A DNA stretch of 64,000 nt from Mycolicibacterium moriokaense (GTDB taxonomy: Bacteria > Actinomycetota > Actinomycetes > Mycobacteriales > Mycobacteriaceae). The notes under the pieces were generated by a model, which saw only the letters and a list, made by a program, of their open reading frames with translations, did no database searches and was not told where the DNA came from. Each line of letters starts with the position of its first letter. The first letter of the stretch is position 1. The stretch covers positions 62,001 to 126,000 of the forward strand of contig NZ_AP022560.1 in the NCBI RefSeq assembly GCF_010726085.1. Reading direction: 5' to 3'. Position numbers and translations under genes: made by a program. Shown here one piece after another: positions 27,131 through 35,918 of this stretch.

Positions 27131-27553
27131 CTACCGGCGTTCCTGCAGCCGCGCGTAGCCCGCCATGACCGGCTCACCGTCCTGGTTTACTGTCGACACG
27201 TCCAGTTCCACGATGCGCAACCCACCTTCGTCCGGGTCCTCGGTCGCGGTGACCGTGGCGGTCGCGGTGAGAGTGTCGCCGGGCCACACCTGCCGCCGGA
27301 AACGCACACCGAGACCTGTGAGCTCACCGTCCTCGATCCAGTCGGTGATGACCTTGGCCGTCAGGCCCATGGTGAGCTGGCCGTGGGCGATGACGCTGGG
27401 ATAGCCAGCCGCTTTCGTGGCGTAGACCTCGTCGGTGTGCAACGGGTTGTAATCGCCCGACGCGCCGGCGTACATGACGATCTGGGTTCGGGATAGGTCC
27501 TCGACCACCGTTGCGTCGCGCCGGTCGCCGACTGACAATTCGGCGAGCTTCAT
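27131..27553 (-). CDS. MaoC-like hydratase, catalytic half of the second split pair
   Basis: 140 residues from the ATG at 27553 (ATGA overlap with the upstream gene); the frame to 27685 is a shadow. Active-site motif YAGASGDYNPLHTDEVYA and VIAHGQLTMGL are intact. Paired with 27550-28056 it forms a second heterodimeric enoyl-CoA hydratase, parallel to 7543/7962 but in a different operon. This suggests two rounds of hydration on different intermediates. Confidence 0.9.
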   Translation of the reverse strand: MKLAELSVGDRRDATVVEDLSRTQIVMYAGASGDYNPLHTDEVYATKAAGYPSVIAHGQLTMGLTAKVITDWIEDGELTGLGVRFRRQVWPGDTLTATATVTATEDPDEGGLRIVELDVSTVNQDGEPVMAGYARLQERR

Positions 27554-28056
27554 TGGTCTACCGCCCGCTCGGTGACCACCCGCACCCGCCGAGCCGTCAC
27601 GGCGAGTTCTCCGCGCTGGTTGACGAAGCGGGTGATCTCCTCGGAGAACCGCAATGTTCCGCCACGTGCACTCTGCTTCTCCCAAGTTTTGCCGGCTTCC
27701 CGCGAGACGGTCAGGACGTCACCGGGACGCAGCGGAACGTGGAATTCGTAATGCTGCTCGGCATGCAAGCTGGTGCCACCCCCGGAGGAGGCGGGGACGA
27801 AGCCGGGTCCGCGACCCGAGCCGTTCCACTCGGCGCCTGGCCTTGGGCGGTAGGGCCACTCGGGATCGAACTGCGCCGCGGCGGCCACGAACGTCGGAGG
27901 GGCGACCAGTCCGCCACGTCGGCGCGTGCTCTCGTGGTCCTCATCGAAGTAGACCGGATTGTCGTCGCCCAACGCCCGCGCGAACATCAGGATGTGCCCG
28001 CGCTCCACGGGAAACCGGAAACTCTGCGCCTCCTGGGCTGACGCATCGTCAGTCAT
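27550..28056 (-). CDS. MaoC N-terminal-type dehydratase partner subunit
   Basis: 168 residues. FPVERGHILMFARALGDDNP, APPTFVAAAAQFDPEWPYRP and LHAEQHYEFHVPLRPGDVL give the FAS1-like dehydratase half. Overlaps by ATGA both the dehydrogenase upstream and its hydratase partner downstream. It is about 18 residues longer than its counterpart at 7962, with a glycine/proline-rich loop at about residues 72-90 (PGAEWNGSGRGPGF). Confidence 0.88.
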   Translation of the reverse strand: MTDDASAQEAQSFRFPVERGHILMFARALGDDNPVYFDEDHESTRRRGGLVAPPTFVAAAAQFDPEWPYRPRPGAEWNGSGRGPGFVPASSGGGTSLHAEQHYEFHVPLRPGDVLTVSREAGKTWEKQSARGGTLRFSEEITRFVNQRGELAVTARRVRVVTERAVDQ

Positions 28057-29315
28057 GAGCGCTGCCCTTCGGGCACTCGGGGCTCGCGGGGCAACCCCAG
28101 TACGTGCTCGCCGATGATGTTTCGTTGCACCTCACTGGTACCGGCGTAGATGGTGCCGGAATGCGCCACCAGAAATGTGTCCTGCCACGGGTCCAGGGCA
28201 TAGTCAGGGCCCGCCGGCCGCACCATTGCGGCAGGACCTGCGATCTCCAAGGCAAGCGCCCCGAGCCGCAGGTGGTATTCGCTCCACGCCAGCTTCCACG
28301 TCGACATCTGCGCTCCTGGCTGCACGCCGGCGGCGACCTCTGCCACGGTCCGCTGCCAACTACTGCGCAAAATGGTGACCTGGGTCTTGGCCCAGGCCAG
28401 CTCGCGGCGCACGAGAGGGTCGCGATGCCGCCCTTGTCGTCGGGCGAACTCCACCAGCTGTTCGAGTTCACGTTCGCGAGCCGCCAGCACCATGGTGGTC
28501 GCGCGTCCGGCTCCGCCGCGCTCGAATCCCAGGGTGGACTGCACGACCTGCCATCCCTGCCCGAGCCCGCCGATCACCCCTGACAAAGGTGCCGTGGTGT
28601 TGTCGAAGAAGATCTCGGCAAACTCCGCAGCACCGGTGATCTGCCGGATGGGGCGGACTTCGATGCCGTTGTGTCCGGGGGTGAACTCGGTGATCGCATA
28701 GGACAGTCCGCAGTGCTTCGAGGCCGTGGGGTCGGTGCGGCACAGGACGAAAATCATGTTTGCGGTGTTGAAGCGGGAGGTCCACACCTTCTGCCCGCTG
28801 ATCAAGAGATGATCACCCTCCACGACCGCGCGGGTCCGCACCGAGGCCAAGTCCGATCCCGATTCGGGCTCAGAGAATCCCTGGCAGTACCGGTGCTCGC
28901 CGGAAATGATCCGCGGCAGGTAATACGCCTTCTGTTCCGCGGTGCCGTGCAGGATGATCGAGGGACCGACCATCGACTCCCCCTGCACGCGGTCGATACG
29001 CGGGACTCCGGCTCGATAGAACTCTTCGTCAAGAATCGTCATCTGTGGCGCATCCCAGCCGCGTCCCCCGTACTCGGTGGGCCACGCGGGACAAATCAGC
29101 CGCGCCTGCGCACACCGCTGCTCCCACTCTTGGAACAAGGGGTGGCTGTGGGCGCCGGCGAGCTCGGATTCGCTTTGCCGGCTGCTCACCGAACCGGGCA
29201 GGTCGGCCCGAAGCCGCCAATCGATCAGATCTGCCAGTCCAACCGGAGCGTTGTCGGCGACCCAATCGCGCAACCGTGCCCGCAACTCCTCAACGGGCAC
29301 CTCAAGGCCGGTCAT
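28053..29315 (-). CDS. Acyl-CoA dehydrogenase, FadE29-like subunit
   Basis: 420 residues. Typical motifs: QGFSEPESGSDLASVRTRA, SGQKVWTSRFNTANMIFVL, and the C-terminal IYAGTSEVQRNIIGEHVLGL. The N-terminus is long and helical, as in FadE29-type chains. It probably pairs with the FadE28-like protein at 25246 to oxidise a bulky or branched acyl-CoA, whose product the next two genes (the MaoC pair) would hydrate. Overlaps by ATGA at both ends. Confidence 0.9.
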   Translation of the reverse strand: MTGLEVPVEELRARLRDWVADNAPVGLADLIDWRLRADLPGSVSSRQSESELAGAHSHPLFQEWEQRCAQARLICPAWPTEYGGRGWDAPQMTILDEEFYRAGVPRIDRVQGESMVGPSIILHGTAEQKAYYLPRIISGEHRYCQGFSEPESGSDLASVRTRAVVEGDHLLISGQKVWTSRFNTANMIFVLCRTDPTASKHCGLSYAITEFTPGHNGIEVRPIRQITGAAEFAEIFFDNTTAPLSGVIGGLGQGWQVVQSTLGFERGGAGRATTMVLAARERELEQLVEFARRQGRHRDPLVRRELAWAKTQVTILRSSWQRTVAEVAAGVQPGAQMSTWKLAWSEYHLRLGALALEIAGPAAMVRPAGPDYALDPWQDTFLVAHSGTIYAGTSEVQRNIIGEHVLGLPREPRVPEGQRS

Positions 29316-30292
29316 CGGGCCACCGCCGCGGGTTCACCGTCCCCTGGTGGGACCTGAGCGCATCCAGCCAACGCTTGCACGGTGCGCGATACGCACGGCT
29401 TGCCGAGCTGTCCGGCCATCCACAGGCTGACCGACACAAGCTCGCCGAGGTCGACACCCGTGTCTATGCCCAGACCTTCCAACATCCACACCAGGTCTTC
29501 GGTGGCCAGGTTTCCGGCCGAACTCTCCGCGAACGGGCACCCCCCGAGTCCGCCTGCCGAGCTGTCGATGGTGCTGATTCCCGATTGCAGCGCCACCAGC
29601 ACGTTGGCCAGAGCCTGTCCGTAGGTGTCGTGGAAATGCACCGCGATCGAGCCCACATCGATGCCCGCAGACACTACGGCCTCGATGAGCGCCTTGACCT
29701 GGCCGGGCGTGCCGACACCGATCGTGTCGCCCAGCGCCAACTGCGTGCAGCCCAGGTCCATCATTCGGGTGGCGACGTCGACCACCTGCGCGATCGGCAC
29801 TGTTCCTTCCCAGGGGTCTCCGCAGCACATTGACACGTAGCCGCGCACACCGGCCCCGGCCTCGCGCGCCCGCGCCACCACCGGGGCGAACATCGCCAAC
29901 GACTCGTCGATGGTGCGGCCCAGGTTGCGCCGCGAGAACGTTTCGGTCGCGCTGCCGAACACGGCGATATCACGCACACCGCGACTGAACGCTCGATCCA
30001 GCCCACTGACCGTCGGCACGAGCACCGGGTAGCGTCGGCCGGCATCGAGGTCCAAGGCGTCGACGACCGCTTCGGCGTCGGCGAGTTGCGGCACCCGCGC
30101 GGGGTGTACGAAGCCGGCTGCCTCGATGGTGCGCAGTCCGGCGGCGCCGAGCCGTTCAATGAACTCGACCTTGACAGGGGTTGGGATGACGCCCTTTTCG
30201 TTCTGCAGGCCATCCCGGGGACCCACCTCGTAGATCGTCACCCGTTCCGGCAGGCCGGTGGCGGGCACCCGGCTTGGCATACGCATTACCAT
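29312..30292 (-). CDS. HMG-CoA-lyase-family (DRE-TIM metallolyase)
   Basis: 326 residues from the ATG at 30292. The N-terminal EVGPRDGLQNEK motif, HFHDTYGQALAN metal ligands and the lyase signature GLGGCPFAESSAGN with its catalytic cysteine are all present. It would split a 3-hydroxy-3-methylacyl-CoA by retro-Claisen-type chemistry, as in leucine and isoprenoid acid breakdown. Its place beside dehydrogenase and hydratase genes supports a tertiary 3-hydroxyacyl-CoA intermediate, that is, a methyl-branched substrate. Frame upstream to 30331 overlaps the preceding gene and is unlikely. Confidence 0.9.
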   Translation of the reverse strand: MVMRMPSRVPATGLPERVTIYEVGPRDGLQNEKGVIPTPVKVEFIERLGAAGLRTIEAAGFVHPARVPQLADAEAVVDALDLDAGRRYPVLVPTVSGLDRAFSRGVRDIAVFGSATETFSRRNLGRTIDESLAMFAPVVARAREAGAGVRGYVSMCCGDPWEGTVPIAQVVDVATRMMDLGCTQLALGDTIGVGTPGQVKALIEAVVSAGIDVGSIAVHFHDTYGQALANVLVALQSGISTIDSSAGGLGGCPFAESSAGNLATEDLVWMLEGLGIDTGVDLGELVSVSLWMAGQLGKPCVSRTVQALAGCAQVPPGDGEPAAVAR

Positions 30293-30299
30293 GGGGGCC

Positions 30300-31538
30300 T
30301 CACACCACGCCACGGTTGTGCAGTGCTGCAACGTCGTCGGCGCTGTAGCCGATCTCGGCGAGCACCTCGTTGGTGTGTTCGCCCAGCGCGGGCGCCGGGC
30401 GCGTGATGTCGAAGGGTTGACCGCTGACCGGGGCCGGCCAGCCGGTGCTCGTGTAGGGACCGGCCACCGGATGTTGGGAATGATGAACGATCTCGCGGGC
30501 AGCCAGGTGGGCGTCGGTCAGGGTGTCGGTCTTAGAGTTTGCCGGACACAACGGGATGTCGTACATCCGCGCGGTGTCCATCCATTCCGCGGCGGTGCGG
30601 GAGCGGAAGACAGGAATCAGTTCGTCGAGCAGGTCGGCTTTACCGCCGTCAGCGAAGTCGACCGCGAACGTCTTGTTCTGCACGTCGAGTAGGTCGTCGC
30701 GATCGATCGCCCGGCAGAAGTTGTCCCAGAACTTGTGCTCGATGGCGGCGAGCAGCACGATCTTGTCGTCCTTGGTTTGGTAGTAGGTGTACTTCGGGCG
30801 ACGACGCGGATCCAGGCCGACCGGTGGCGGAGGGTTTCGCCGGTCGGTAATCCGGTCCCTGTTCCAGGCGATCACCGCATCCAGGCTTTGATTGGCCAAC
30901 ACCGCGTCGGCTCCTGCGGCATCGATGTAGCACCCCTGGCCCGTCTTGTCGCGATGGCGCAGCGCCGCGGCTGCGGTGAGGGCCGCGTAAAGCGCAGTCG
31001 ACAAGGGTCCGTCAATCGAACCGGGGAAGTACAGGCCTTCAGGGTCAACGACCTCGGTGACGACACCGTCATCGGAGACCCGAAACTCGGACTGACCGGC
31101 CACCGCACCCATCATGTACCCGTGCACCGGGATCTGGCTGTAGCTCCCGCGTGTCCCGAAACCATTGGCCTGGCAGTAGATGATGGAGGGCTTGACAGCG
31201 CGCTGCGCTTCGTAGCCGATGCCGAGTTTGTCGCACGCGTCGCCGGCGAATCCATCGACGAAAATGTCGGCCGTCCGGAGAAGTTCGAAGAAGATCGTGC
31301 GGCCCTCATCGTTACGAAGGTTCACCTCGACGCTGCGCTTGTTGCGGTTGCAGAAGAGGTGAAAGACGCTGTTCTGGTCGGTGATGCGGTCGCCAAGTTC
31401 ACGCAGATAATCACCGGTCCCCGGCCGCTCGATCTTGATGACGTCGGCGCCGAGGTCCCCGAGCAGCCTGCTGGTCTGGTCGCCGGTGGGCAGCATGGCG
31501 CACTCGAGCACCCGAATGCCCTCCAACAGCTTGATCAT
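30300..31538 (-). CDS. CoA-transferase family III (CaiB/BaiF)
   Basis: 412 residues from the ATG at 31538; AAGGGAG lies 11 bases upstream and earlier GTG/TTG codons overlap it. N-terminal LEGIRVLECAMLPTGDQTSRLLGDLGADVIKIE and the later RHRDKTGQGCYIDAAGADA are family hallmarks; the catalytic aspartate is probably in GSIDGPLSTAL. It moves CoA onto a carboxylic acid by a ternary-complex mechanism. First gene of the operon 31538-26384; an operator-like site lies about 50 bases upstream. Confidence 0.9.
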   Translation of the reverse strand: MIKLLEGIRVLECAMLPTGDQTSRLLGDLGADVIKIERPGTGDYLRELGDRITDQNSVFHLFCNRNKRSVEVNLRNDEGRTIFFELLRTADIFVDGFAGDACDKLGIGYEAQRAVKPSIIYCQANGFGTRGSYSQIPVHGYMMGAVAGQSEFRVSDDGVVTEVVDPEGLYFPGSIDGPLSTALYAALTAAAALRHRDKTGQGCYIDAAGADAVLANQSLDAVIAWNRDRITDRRNPPPPVGLDPRRRPKYTYYQTKDDKIVLLAAIEHKFWDNFCRAIDRDDLLDVQNKTFAVDFADGGKADLLDELIPVFRSRTAAEWMDTARMYDIPLCPANSKTDTLTDAHLAAREIVHHSQHPVAGPYTSTGWPAPVSGQPFDITRPAPALGEHTNEVLAEIGYSADDVAALHNRGVV

Positions 31539-31586
31539 GTGCTTCAACACTCCCTTCCGGCGCCGTGAACCACGCGCAGCTGAGTA

Positions 31587-31609
31587 TTCTAACCTAATTC
31601 AGATTAGGG
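31587..31609. promoter_or_regulatory. Candidate operator upstream of the CoA-transferase operon
   Basis: TCTAACC (31588-31594) and CAGATTAG (31600-31607) form the two arms of an imperfect palindrome, with the same arms and spacing as the site at 34426-34450. It lies between the CoA-transferase operon and the tandem TetR gene (31786), so it could serve both an autoregulated regulator and its target. Confidence 0.6.
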
Positions 31610-31785
31610 TCAATGTCCAGGGGGTATTGTGAGGCTCCGGCCGGTGCCGCTGGCCGTCGCGGAGAAACCGCAGCATGCGGTGACTCTCACAGTGCACCTG
31701 TCTGCTGTATCGACCAAAACTCACATAGAATCAACAATCGTGCAGAAGACCGGAGTTCGGGACAAACGGAGCGTGAGGTGCACTG

Positions 31786-33171
31786 ATGGCTAACAAGCGC
31801 GTCCGCCCCGGCAAGAAGGGCGTGGCGACTCGGGCGCGGATTCTCGATTCGGCCGCCCTCACGTTCCGCAACAAAGGGTATGCCGGCACCCGGCTGTCTG
31901 ACGTCGCCGCGGCCGCGAACACCCAAGCCGGCAGCCTGTACTATCACTTTCCCTCGCGAGAGGAACTCGTCGAAGAGGTCCTGCGGGTCGGCCAAGAACG
32001 CACCAGCGGCTTCGTGCGGCGACGCGTCGCCGCCCTTCCTGACGACGCGTCCGCCCTCGACCGGCTTCGCGAAGCCATCTCCGCGCACCTTGACACCGTC
32101 CTGGAAATTGGCGACTACACCGCGGCGACAATCCGAATAATCGGCCAAGTTCCCGACGAAATTCGCAAGCGCCGAATCCACGAACAGCGCGAATACGGAG
32201 AATTCTGGCGATCACTTGTGAATGCCACTCAAGACTCGGACGATATCCGCACAGACCTCAACAGTTCGGCGATGCGGATGCTGCTGCTCGGCGCGATGAA
32301 CTCCGTGCCCGAGTGGTTCCGACCCCGCGCCGATGGAATGTCCACGACCGAGCTCAAAGCGCAATTCGATTCGCTGTTCCTCGAAGGCCTCGCGGTACAT
32401 CGCCAGGCGACCCGGTCGATCGACAACAACCTGGCCGCCATCGCCGTCGCGGAGGAGGAGGTCCTTCGCGCAAGTCGAGCCGACGACACCAAGTCCGAGG
32501 GTGCCCAACGAATCCTTGATGCGGCCGCCAAGGTCTTCCGGGAAAAGGGTTACGCCGGCGCCCGGCTGGCCGATGTCGCGGCAGCTGCTGGGATCCAGAC
32601 GGGCAGCATGTACTACTACTTCAAGTCCCGTGAGCACCTTGTGGTCGAAATGGTGCTGGTCGCCTGGAAACGCACTGATAATCTGGCCCGCCTGAGCGTC
32701 GACGCACTCCCCGCCGACGCCACGGCGCTGGATCGATTATCCACCGCAATGGCCGCCCATCTGCTGTCTGTGCTGCGAAACACCATGTACACCTCGGCCC
32801 TCGTGCGCATCCTGGGTCAGATCCCCGACACCGTCCGCGACCAGACCGTCAACCACCAGCGTGCCTATCTGGAGTATTGGCACGGCCTCATCGAGGACGC
32901 CATCGCCTCCGGTGAGATCAGGAAGAACACCGACTCCTCGGTCACCACGATGTTGATCACAGGTGCGTTGAACTGGGCGGTCGAGTGGTACCACCCTGAC
33001 GGTAACCTGAGCCCCGAAGAGTTGGCGCGCCAGGTTGCGACTTTGGTGTTCGACGGAGTCACCAAAGTCCCCGCCGAACGACAAAGCCTCCAGAATTCGT
33101 CGACCGCCACCGATCGACAGAAGCGTGCACCGCGGTCAACCGCGGCGTCCAGGAAGTCGAAGGTCCGCTAG
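31786..33171 (+). CDS. Double TetR-family regulator (two TetR units in one chain)
   Basis: 461 residues. Two complete TetR units follow each other. The first DNA-binding domain is at about residues 17-62 (RLSDVAAAANTQAGSLYYHF), its ligand domain extends to about 205; the second DNA-binding domain is at about 241-286 (RLADVAAAAGIQTGSMYYYF) with its own ligand domain to about 430. The two halves are similar along their whole length, so this is an internal duplication giving a covalent dimer. The tail is basic and disordered. It lies centrally in the island, next to operator-like sites at 31587 and 34426. It is therefore the likely local regulator, probably derepressed by a CoA thioester or pathway acid. 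Convergent with 33168, stops overlapping. Confidence 0.9.
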   Translation: MANKRVRPGKKGVATRARILDSAALTFRNKGYAGTRLSDVAAAANTQAGSLYYHFPSREELVEEVLRVGQERTSGFVRRRVAALPDDASALDRLREAISAHLDTVLEIGDYTAATIRIIGQVPDEIRKRRIHEQREYGEFWRSLVNATQDSDDIRTDLNSSAMRMLLLGAMNSVPEWFRPRADGMSTTELKAQFDSLFLEGLAVHRQATRSIDNNLAAIAVAEEEVLRASRADDTKSEGAQRILDAAAKVFREKGYAGARLADVAAAAGIQTGSMYYYFKSREHLVVEMVLVAWKRTDNLARLSVDALPADATALDRLSTAMAAHLLSVLRNTMYTSALVRILGQIPDTVRDQTVNHQRAYLEYWHGLIEDAIASGEIRKNTDSSVTTMLITGALNWAVEWYHPDGNLSPEELARQVATLVFDGVTKVPAERQSLQNSSTATDRQKRAPRSTAASRKSKVR

Positions 33172-34310
33172 AGGCCCAGGTCGCGTCCGACGATGTCCTT
33201 CATGATCTCGGTGGTGCCCCCAAAGATGGTCTGGATCCGGGCGTCGACGTAGTCTTTGGCCACCCTGTACTCGTTCATGTAGCCGTACCCACCGTGCAGT
33301 TGGACGCAGGCGTCGACGACCTTCTTCGCAAGCTCAGTGCACCACCATTTCGCCTTCGCGGCCTGCACCGCGGTCAGTTCGTCGTCCACCACGGCGCGCA
33401 GACACCGGTCGATGTACTGCTCGGCGATGTCCAACTCGGTGTCCAGTTCGGCGAGCACGAACCGGTTGTGTTGGAAGCTGCCGATCGGCTGCCCAAACGC
33501 CTTGCGGTCCTTGGCGTATTCGAGTGTCTGCCGCCATGTTTCGCGCGCACCGGCAACCGCGCCGACCGCTATGGACAGCCGCTCCGAGGGTAGGTTGCGC
33601 ATCAGGTGGTAGAAACCGCGATTCGGCTCGCCCAGCAGGTTGCGGCCGGGGATCCGCACACTGTCGAAGTGCAACTCGGCAGTGTCCTGGGCGTGTTGAC
33701 CCATCTTGTCCAGTTTGCGCCCGCGGCTGAAACCCTCCATACCGCGCTCGACGACCAACAACGAGAACCCTTGATGACCCGCGTCGGGATCGGTGCGGGC
33801 CACCACGATGACCACATCGGAGTTAACCCCGGCTGAGATGAATGTCTTGGAGCCGTTGAGAATCCAGTCATCGCCGTCACGCGTGGCAGTAGTTCGGATA
33901 CCGGCCAGGTCGCTACCCGCCCCGGGCTCACTCATCGCGATCGCACCGATGATCTCGCCGGTGATGTAGCCGGGCAGCCAGCGAGCCTGCTGCTCCTCGT
34001 TGGCCAACGATTTCAGGTACGGGGCGACGATGTCGTTCTGCAAACTCAGCGCCGGAGTCACGGAGCCGAACTTCGCCAACTCCTCCACGATCACCGCATT
34101 GAACCGAAAATCATCCGATCCGCCGCCGCCGAACCGCTCGGGCAGATTGAATCCGATGAGCCCGTACTTGCCGGCCTCTACGTAGGCGGCGCGATCCACG
34201 AGACGTTGCTGTTCCCATTTCTGGGCCTGTGGGGCCACAACAGACTCGATGTACTGTCGCGCTGTTTCGCGCAACTGTTCGTGTTCGGGTTCAAAAACCA
34301 GTCGCTTCAT
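33168..34310 (-). CDS. Acyl-CoA dehydrogenase, long-chain type
   Basis: 380 residues from the ATG at 34310, preceded by GGAAAGG; upstream frame to 34400 is unlikely. Motifs: AMSEPGAGSDLAGIRTTA, NGSKTFISAGVNSDVVIVV, and QLHGGYGYMNEYRVAKDYVDAR followed by IFGGTTEIMK. The FGGT ending without glutamate is that of long-chain/isovaleryl-type dehydrogenases, whose catalytic glutamate lies on an earlier helix. Monocistronic on the minus strand, sharing the promoter region with the rightward synthase/thiolase pair. Confidence 0.92.
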   Translation of the reverse strand: MKRLVFEPEHEQLRETARQYIESVVAPQAQKWEQQRLVDRAAYVEAGKYGLIGFNLPERFGGGGSDDFRFNAVIVEELAKFGSVTPALSLQNDIVAPYLKSLANEEQQARWLPGYITGEIIGAIAMSEPGAGSDLAGIRTTATRDGDDWILNGSKTFISAGVNSDVVIVVARTDPDAGHQGFSLLVVERGMEGFSRGRKLDKMGQHAQDTAELHFDSVRIPGRNLLGEPNRGFYHLMRNLPSERLSIAVGAVAGARETWRQTLEYAKDRKAFGQPIGSFQHNRFVLAELDTELDIAEQYIDRCLRAVVDDELTAVQAAKAKWWCTELAKKVVDACVQLHGGYGYMNEYRVAKDYVDARIQTIFGGTTEIMKDIVGRDLGL

Positions 34311-34425
34311 CGGTATGCCTTTCCAACGGGTTGTCGTCTCCGGACCGCCGCTCTGGGCGTTGCACCGATCACGGCTTCGGCCGTGAGTTCTTCTCGGCAC
34401 TCGTCCGTCCCGCGGCGCTCGATTG

Positions 34426-34450
34426 AAATCTAACCAGAATCAGATTAGAT
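34426..34450. promoter_or_regulatory. Best-conserved candidate operator (palindrome)
   Basis: The site begins ATCTAACCAGA and ends CAGATTAGAT, giving ATCTAA and TTAGAT arms in a 23-base imperfect palindrome (34428-34450). It lies between the divergent dehydrogenase (34310) and synthase-like gene (34460), only nine bases before the latter's ATG. Sites with the same arms are at 31587 and, more loosely, 40275, 21241 and 25151. Confidence 0.65.
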
Positions 34451-34459
34451 TGCATATTC

Positions 34460-35917
34460 ATGCCGTCTCAACGAAGCAGCGCCGCGACGGGTGTCGTGGC
34501 CTGCGCGGCCTACCTTCCGTTTCATCGTCTGCAGCTGAGCGAGATCGGATCGGTGCTCGGTGGTGCTCAACCCCCCGGCACCCGGTCGGTGGCCTCCTAC
34601 GACGAGGACACCACCTCGATGGCCGTCGAGGCCGCGCGCGCTGTTCTGCGTGGCCTTCCGCCGGAATCGATGCCGCCGCGGGTGTACTTCGCCACGACCG
34701 ATCCGGCATATCTCGACAAGACCAATGCCGCAGTCATTCACGCCGCCCTCAACTTGCCTCGCAGCACCTTGGCGGTCGATCTCGGTGGGGCACCACGCTC
34801 AGCGCTGGGTGCGCTTCTGGCCGCTGCCGACAGCCCCGAGGGTGCTCTGGCCGTCTTGGCGGACATGCGCACCGGCCTTCCCGGGAGCGCCGACGAACGG
34901 CAGGGCGGTGATGCCGCCGCGGCGGTTCTGTTCGGTCCCGGTACTGCCGAGGCTCCGATACTGGCTGAACTGATCACCAGCGCGTCGGTTACCGAGGAGT
35001 TTCTCGATCGCTGGCGCGTCCCGGGAGCACCGACGTCGCGGGTATGGGAAGAGCGGTTCGGGGAGCATGTCTACGTCCCGTTGGCCATGGATTCGTTTGC
35101 GGCCGCACTTAAACAGGCCGATCTGACCCCTGATGGTGTCGATCACCTGGTCGTGTGCGGCCTGTCGCCTCGGGCGAACCGACAGTTCGCGGGCGCCAGC
35201 GGTGTCCCACGCGGGGCCCTCAGCTCGGATTTGACTTCAGCGATCGGCAACCCGGGAACCGCCCAACCCGGTGTACTTCTCGCCGACGTGCTCGAACGCG
35301 CGCAACCCGATCAAGTGATCGCGCTCACTGTGCTGGCCGACGGTGCTTCGACATTGATCCTGCGCACCACCGACGCACTTGACGGCCATCAACACACGGC
35401 ACCGACGGTCGCCGATCAGATTGCGGCGGCCGACGACTCACTCAGTTACGGCACCTTCCTGACCTGGCGCGGCATGCTGCGTCGCGAACCGCCCCGCAGG
35501 CCCGAACCCGAGGCGCCCGCCGGACCGCCCAGTCATCGATCCGAGCAATGGAAGTACGGCTTCGTAGGTTCTCGCTGCGAAGAATGCGGCACCGTTCACC
35601 TACCGCCGGTACGGGTGTGCTACCAGTGCGGCTCTGCTGATCGTATGCATCGCCAACCGATGGCCGACACGGCGGCGCGGGTGGCGACGTACACGATCGA
35701 CCGGCTCGCCTACACCCCCAGCCCGCCGATGATCGCGGTGGTCGTCGACTTCGATGGCGGCGGACGTTTTCGCTGCGAACTGACCGACAGCTCTGCGGAG
35801 GTGTCGATCGGAGGCTGGGTCGAAATGACCTTTCGACGGCTGACCACATCGGGAGGCGGGGTCCATAACTACTTCTGGAAAGCCCGCCCGGCCCGCCGCA
35901 AGACCGAGGAGAGCTGA
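34460..35917 (+). CDS. HMG-CoA-synthase-like protein fused to a DUF35 domain
   Basis: 485 residues. Residues about 1-340 have the initial-condensing fold of HMG-CoA synthase; the C-terminal half of that fold is recognisable (SDLTSAIGNPGTAQPGVLLA). The position of the catalytic cysteine reads DLGGAPRSALGALLAA, with no cysteine, and no histidine is seen where the active-site HQPN motif belongs. Residues 373-390 are a zinc ribbon (CEECG and CYQCG), followed by a DUF35 OB fold. It is one base before the thiolase gene. The gene pair resembles the archaeal thiolase/HMG-CoA synthase/DUF35 complex, here with an apparently inactive synthase domain acting as scaffold. The ATG sits almost on the promoter, so a leaderless mRNA is likely. 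Confidence 0.82.
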   Translation: MPSQRSSAATGVVACAAYLPFHRLQLSEIGSVLGGAQPPGTRSVASYDEDTTSMAVEAARAVLRGLPPESMPPRVYFATTDPAYLDKTNAAVIHAALNLPRSTLAVDLGGAPRSALGALLAAADSPEGALAVLADMRTGLPGSADERQGGDAAAAVLFGPGTAEAPILAELITSASVTEEFLDRWRVPGAPTSRVWEERFGEHVYVPLAMDSFAAALKQADLTPDGVDHLVVCGLSPRANRQFAGASGVPRGALSSDLTSAIGNPGTAQPGVLLADVLERAQPDQVIALTVLADGASTLILRTTDALDGHQHTAPTVADQIAAADDSLSYGTFLTWRGMLRREPPRRPEPEAPAGPPSHRSEQWKYGFVGSRCEECGTVHLPPVRVCYQCGSADRMHRQPMADTAARVATYTIDRLAYTPSPPMIAVVVDFDGGGRFRCELTDSSAEVSIGGWVEMTFRRLTTSGGGVHNYFWKARPARRKTEES

Positions 35918-35918
35918 C

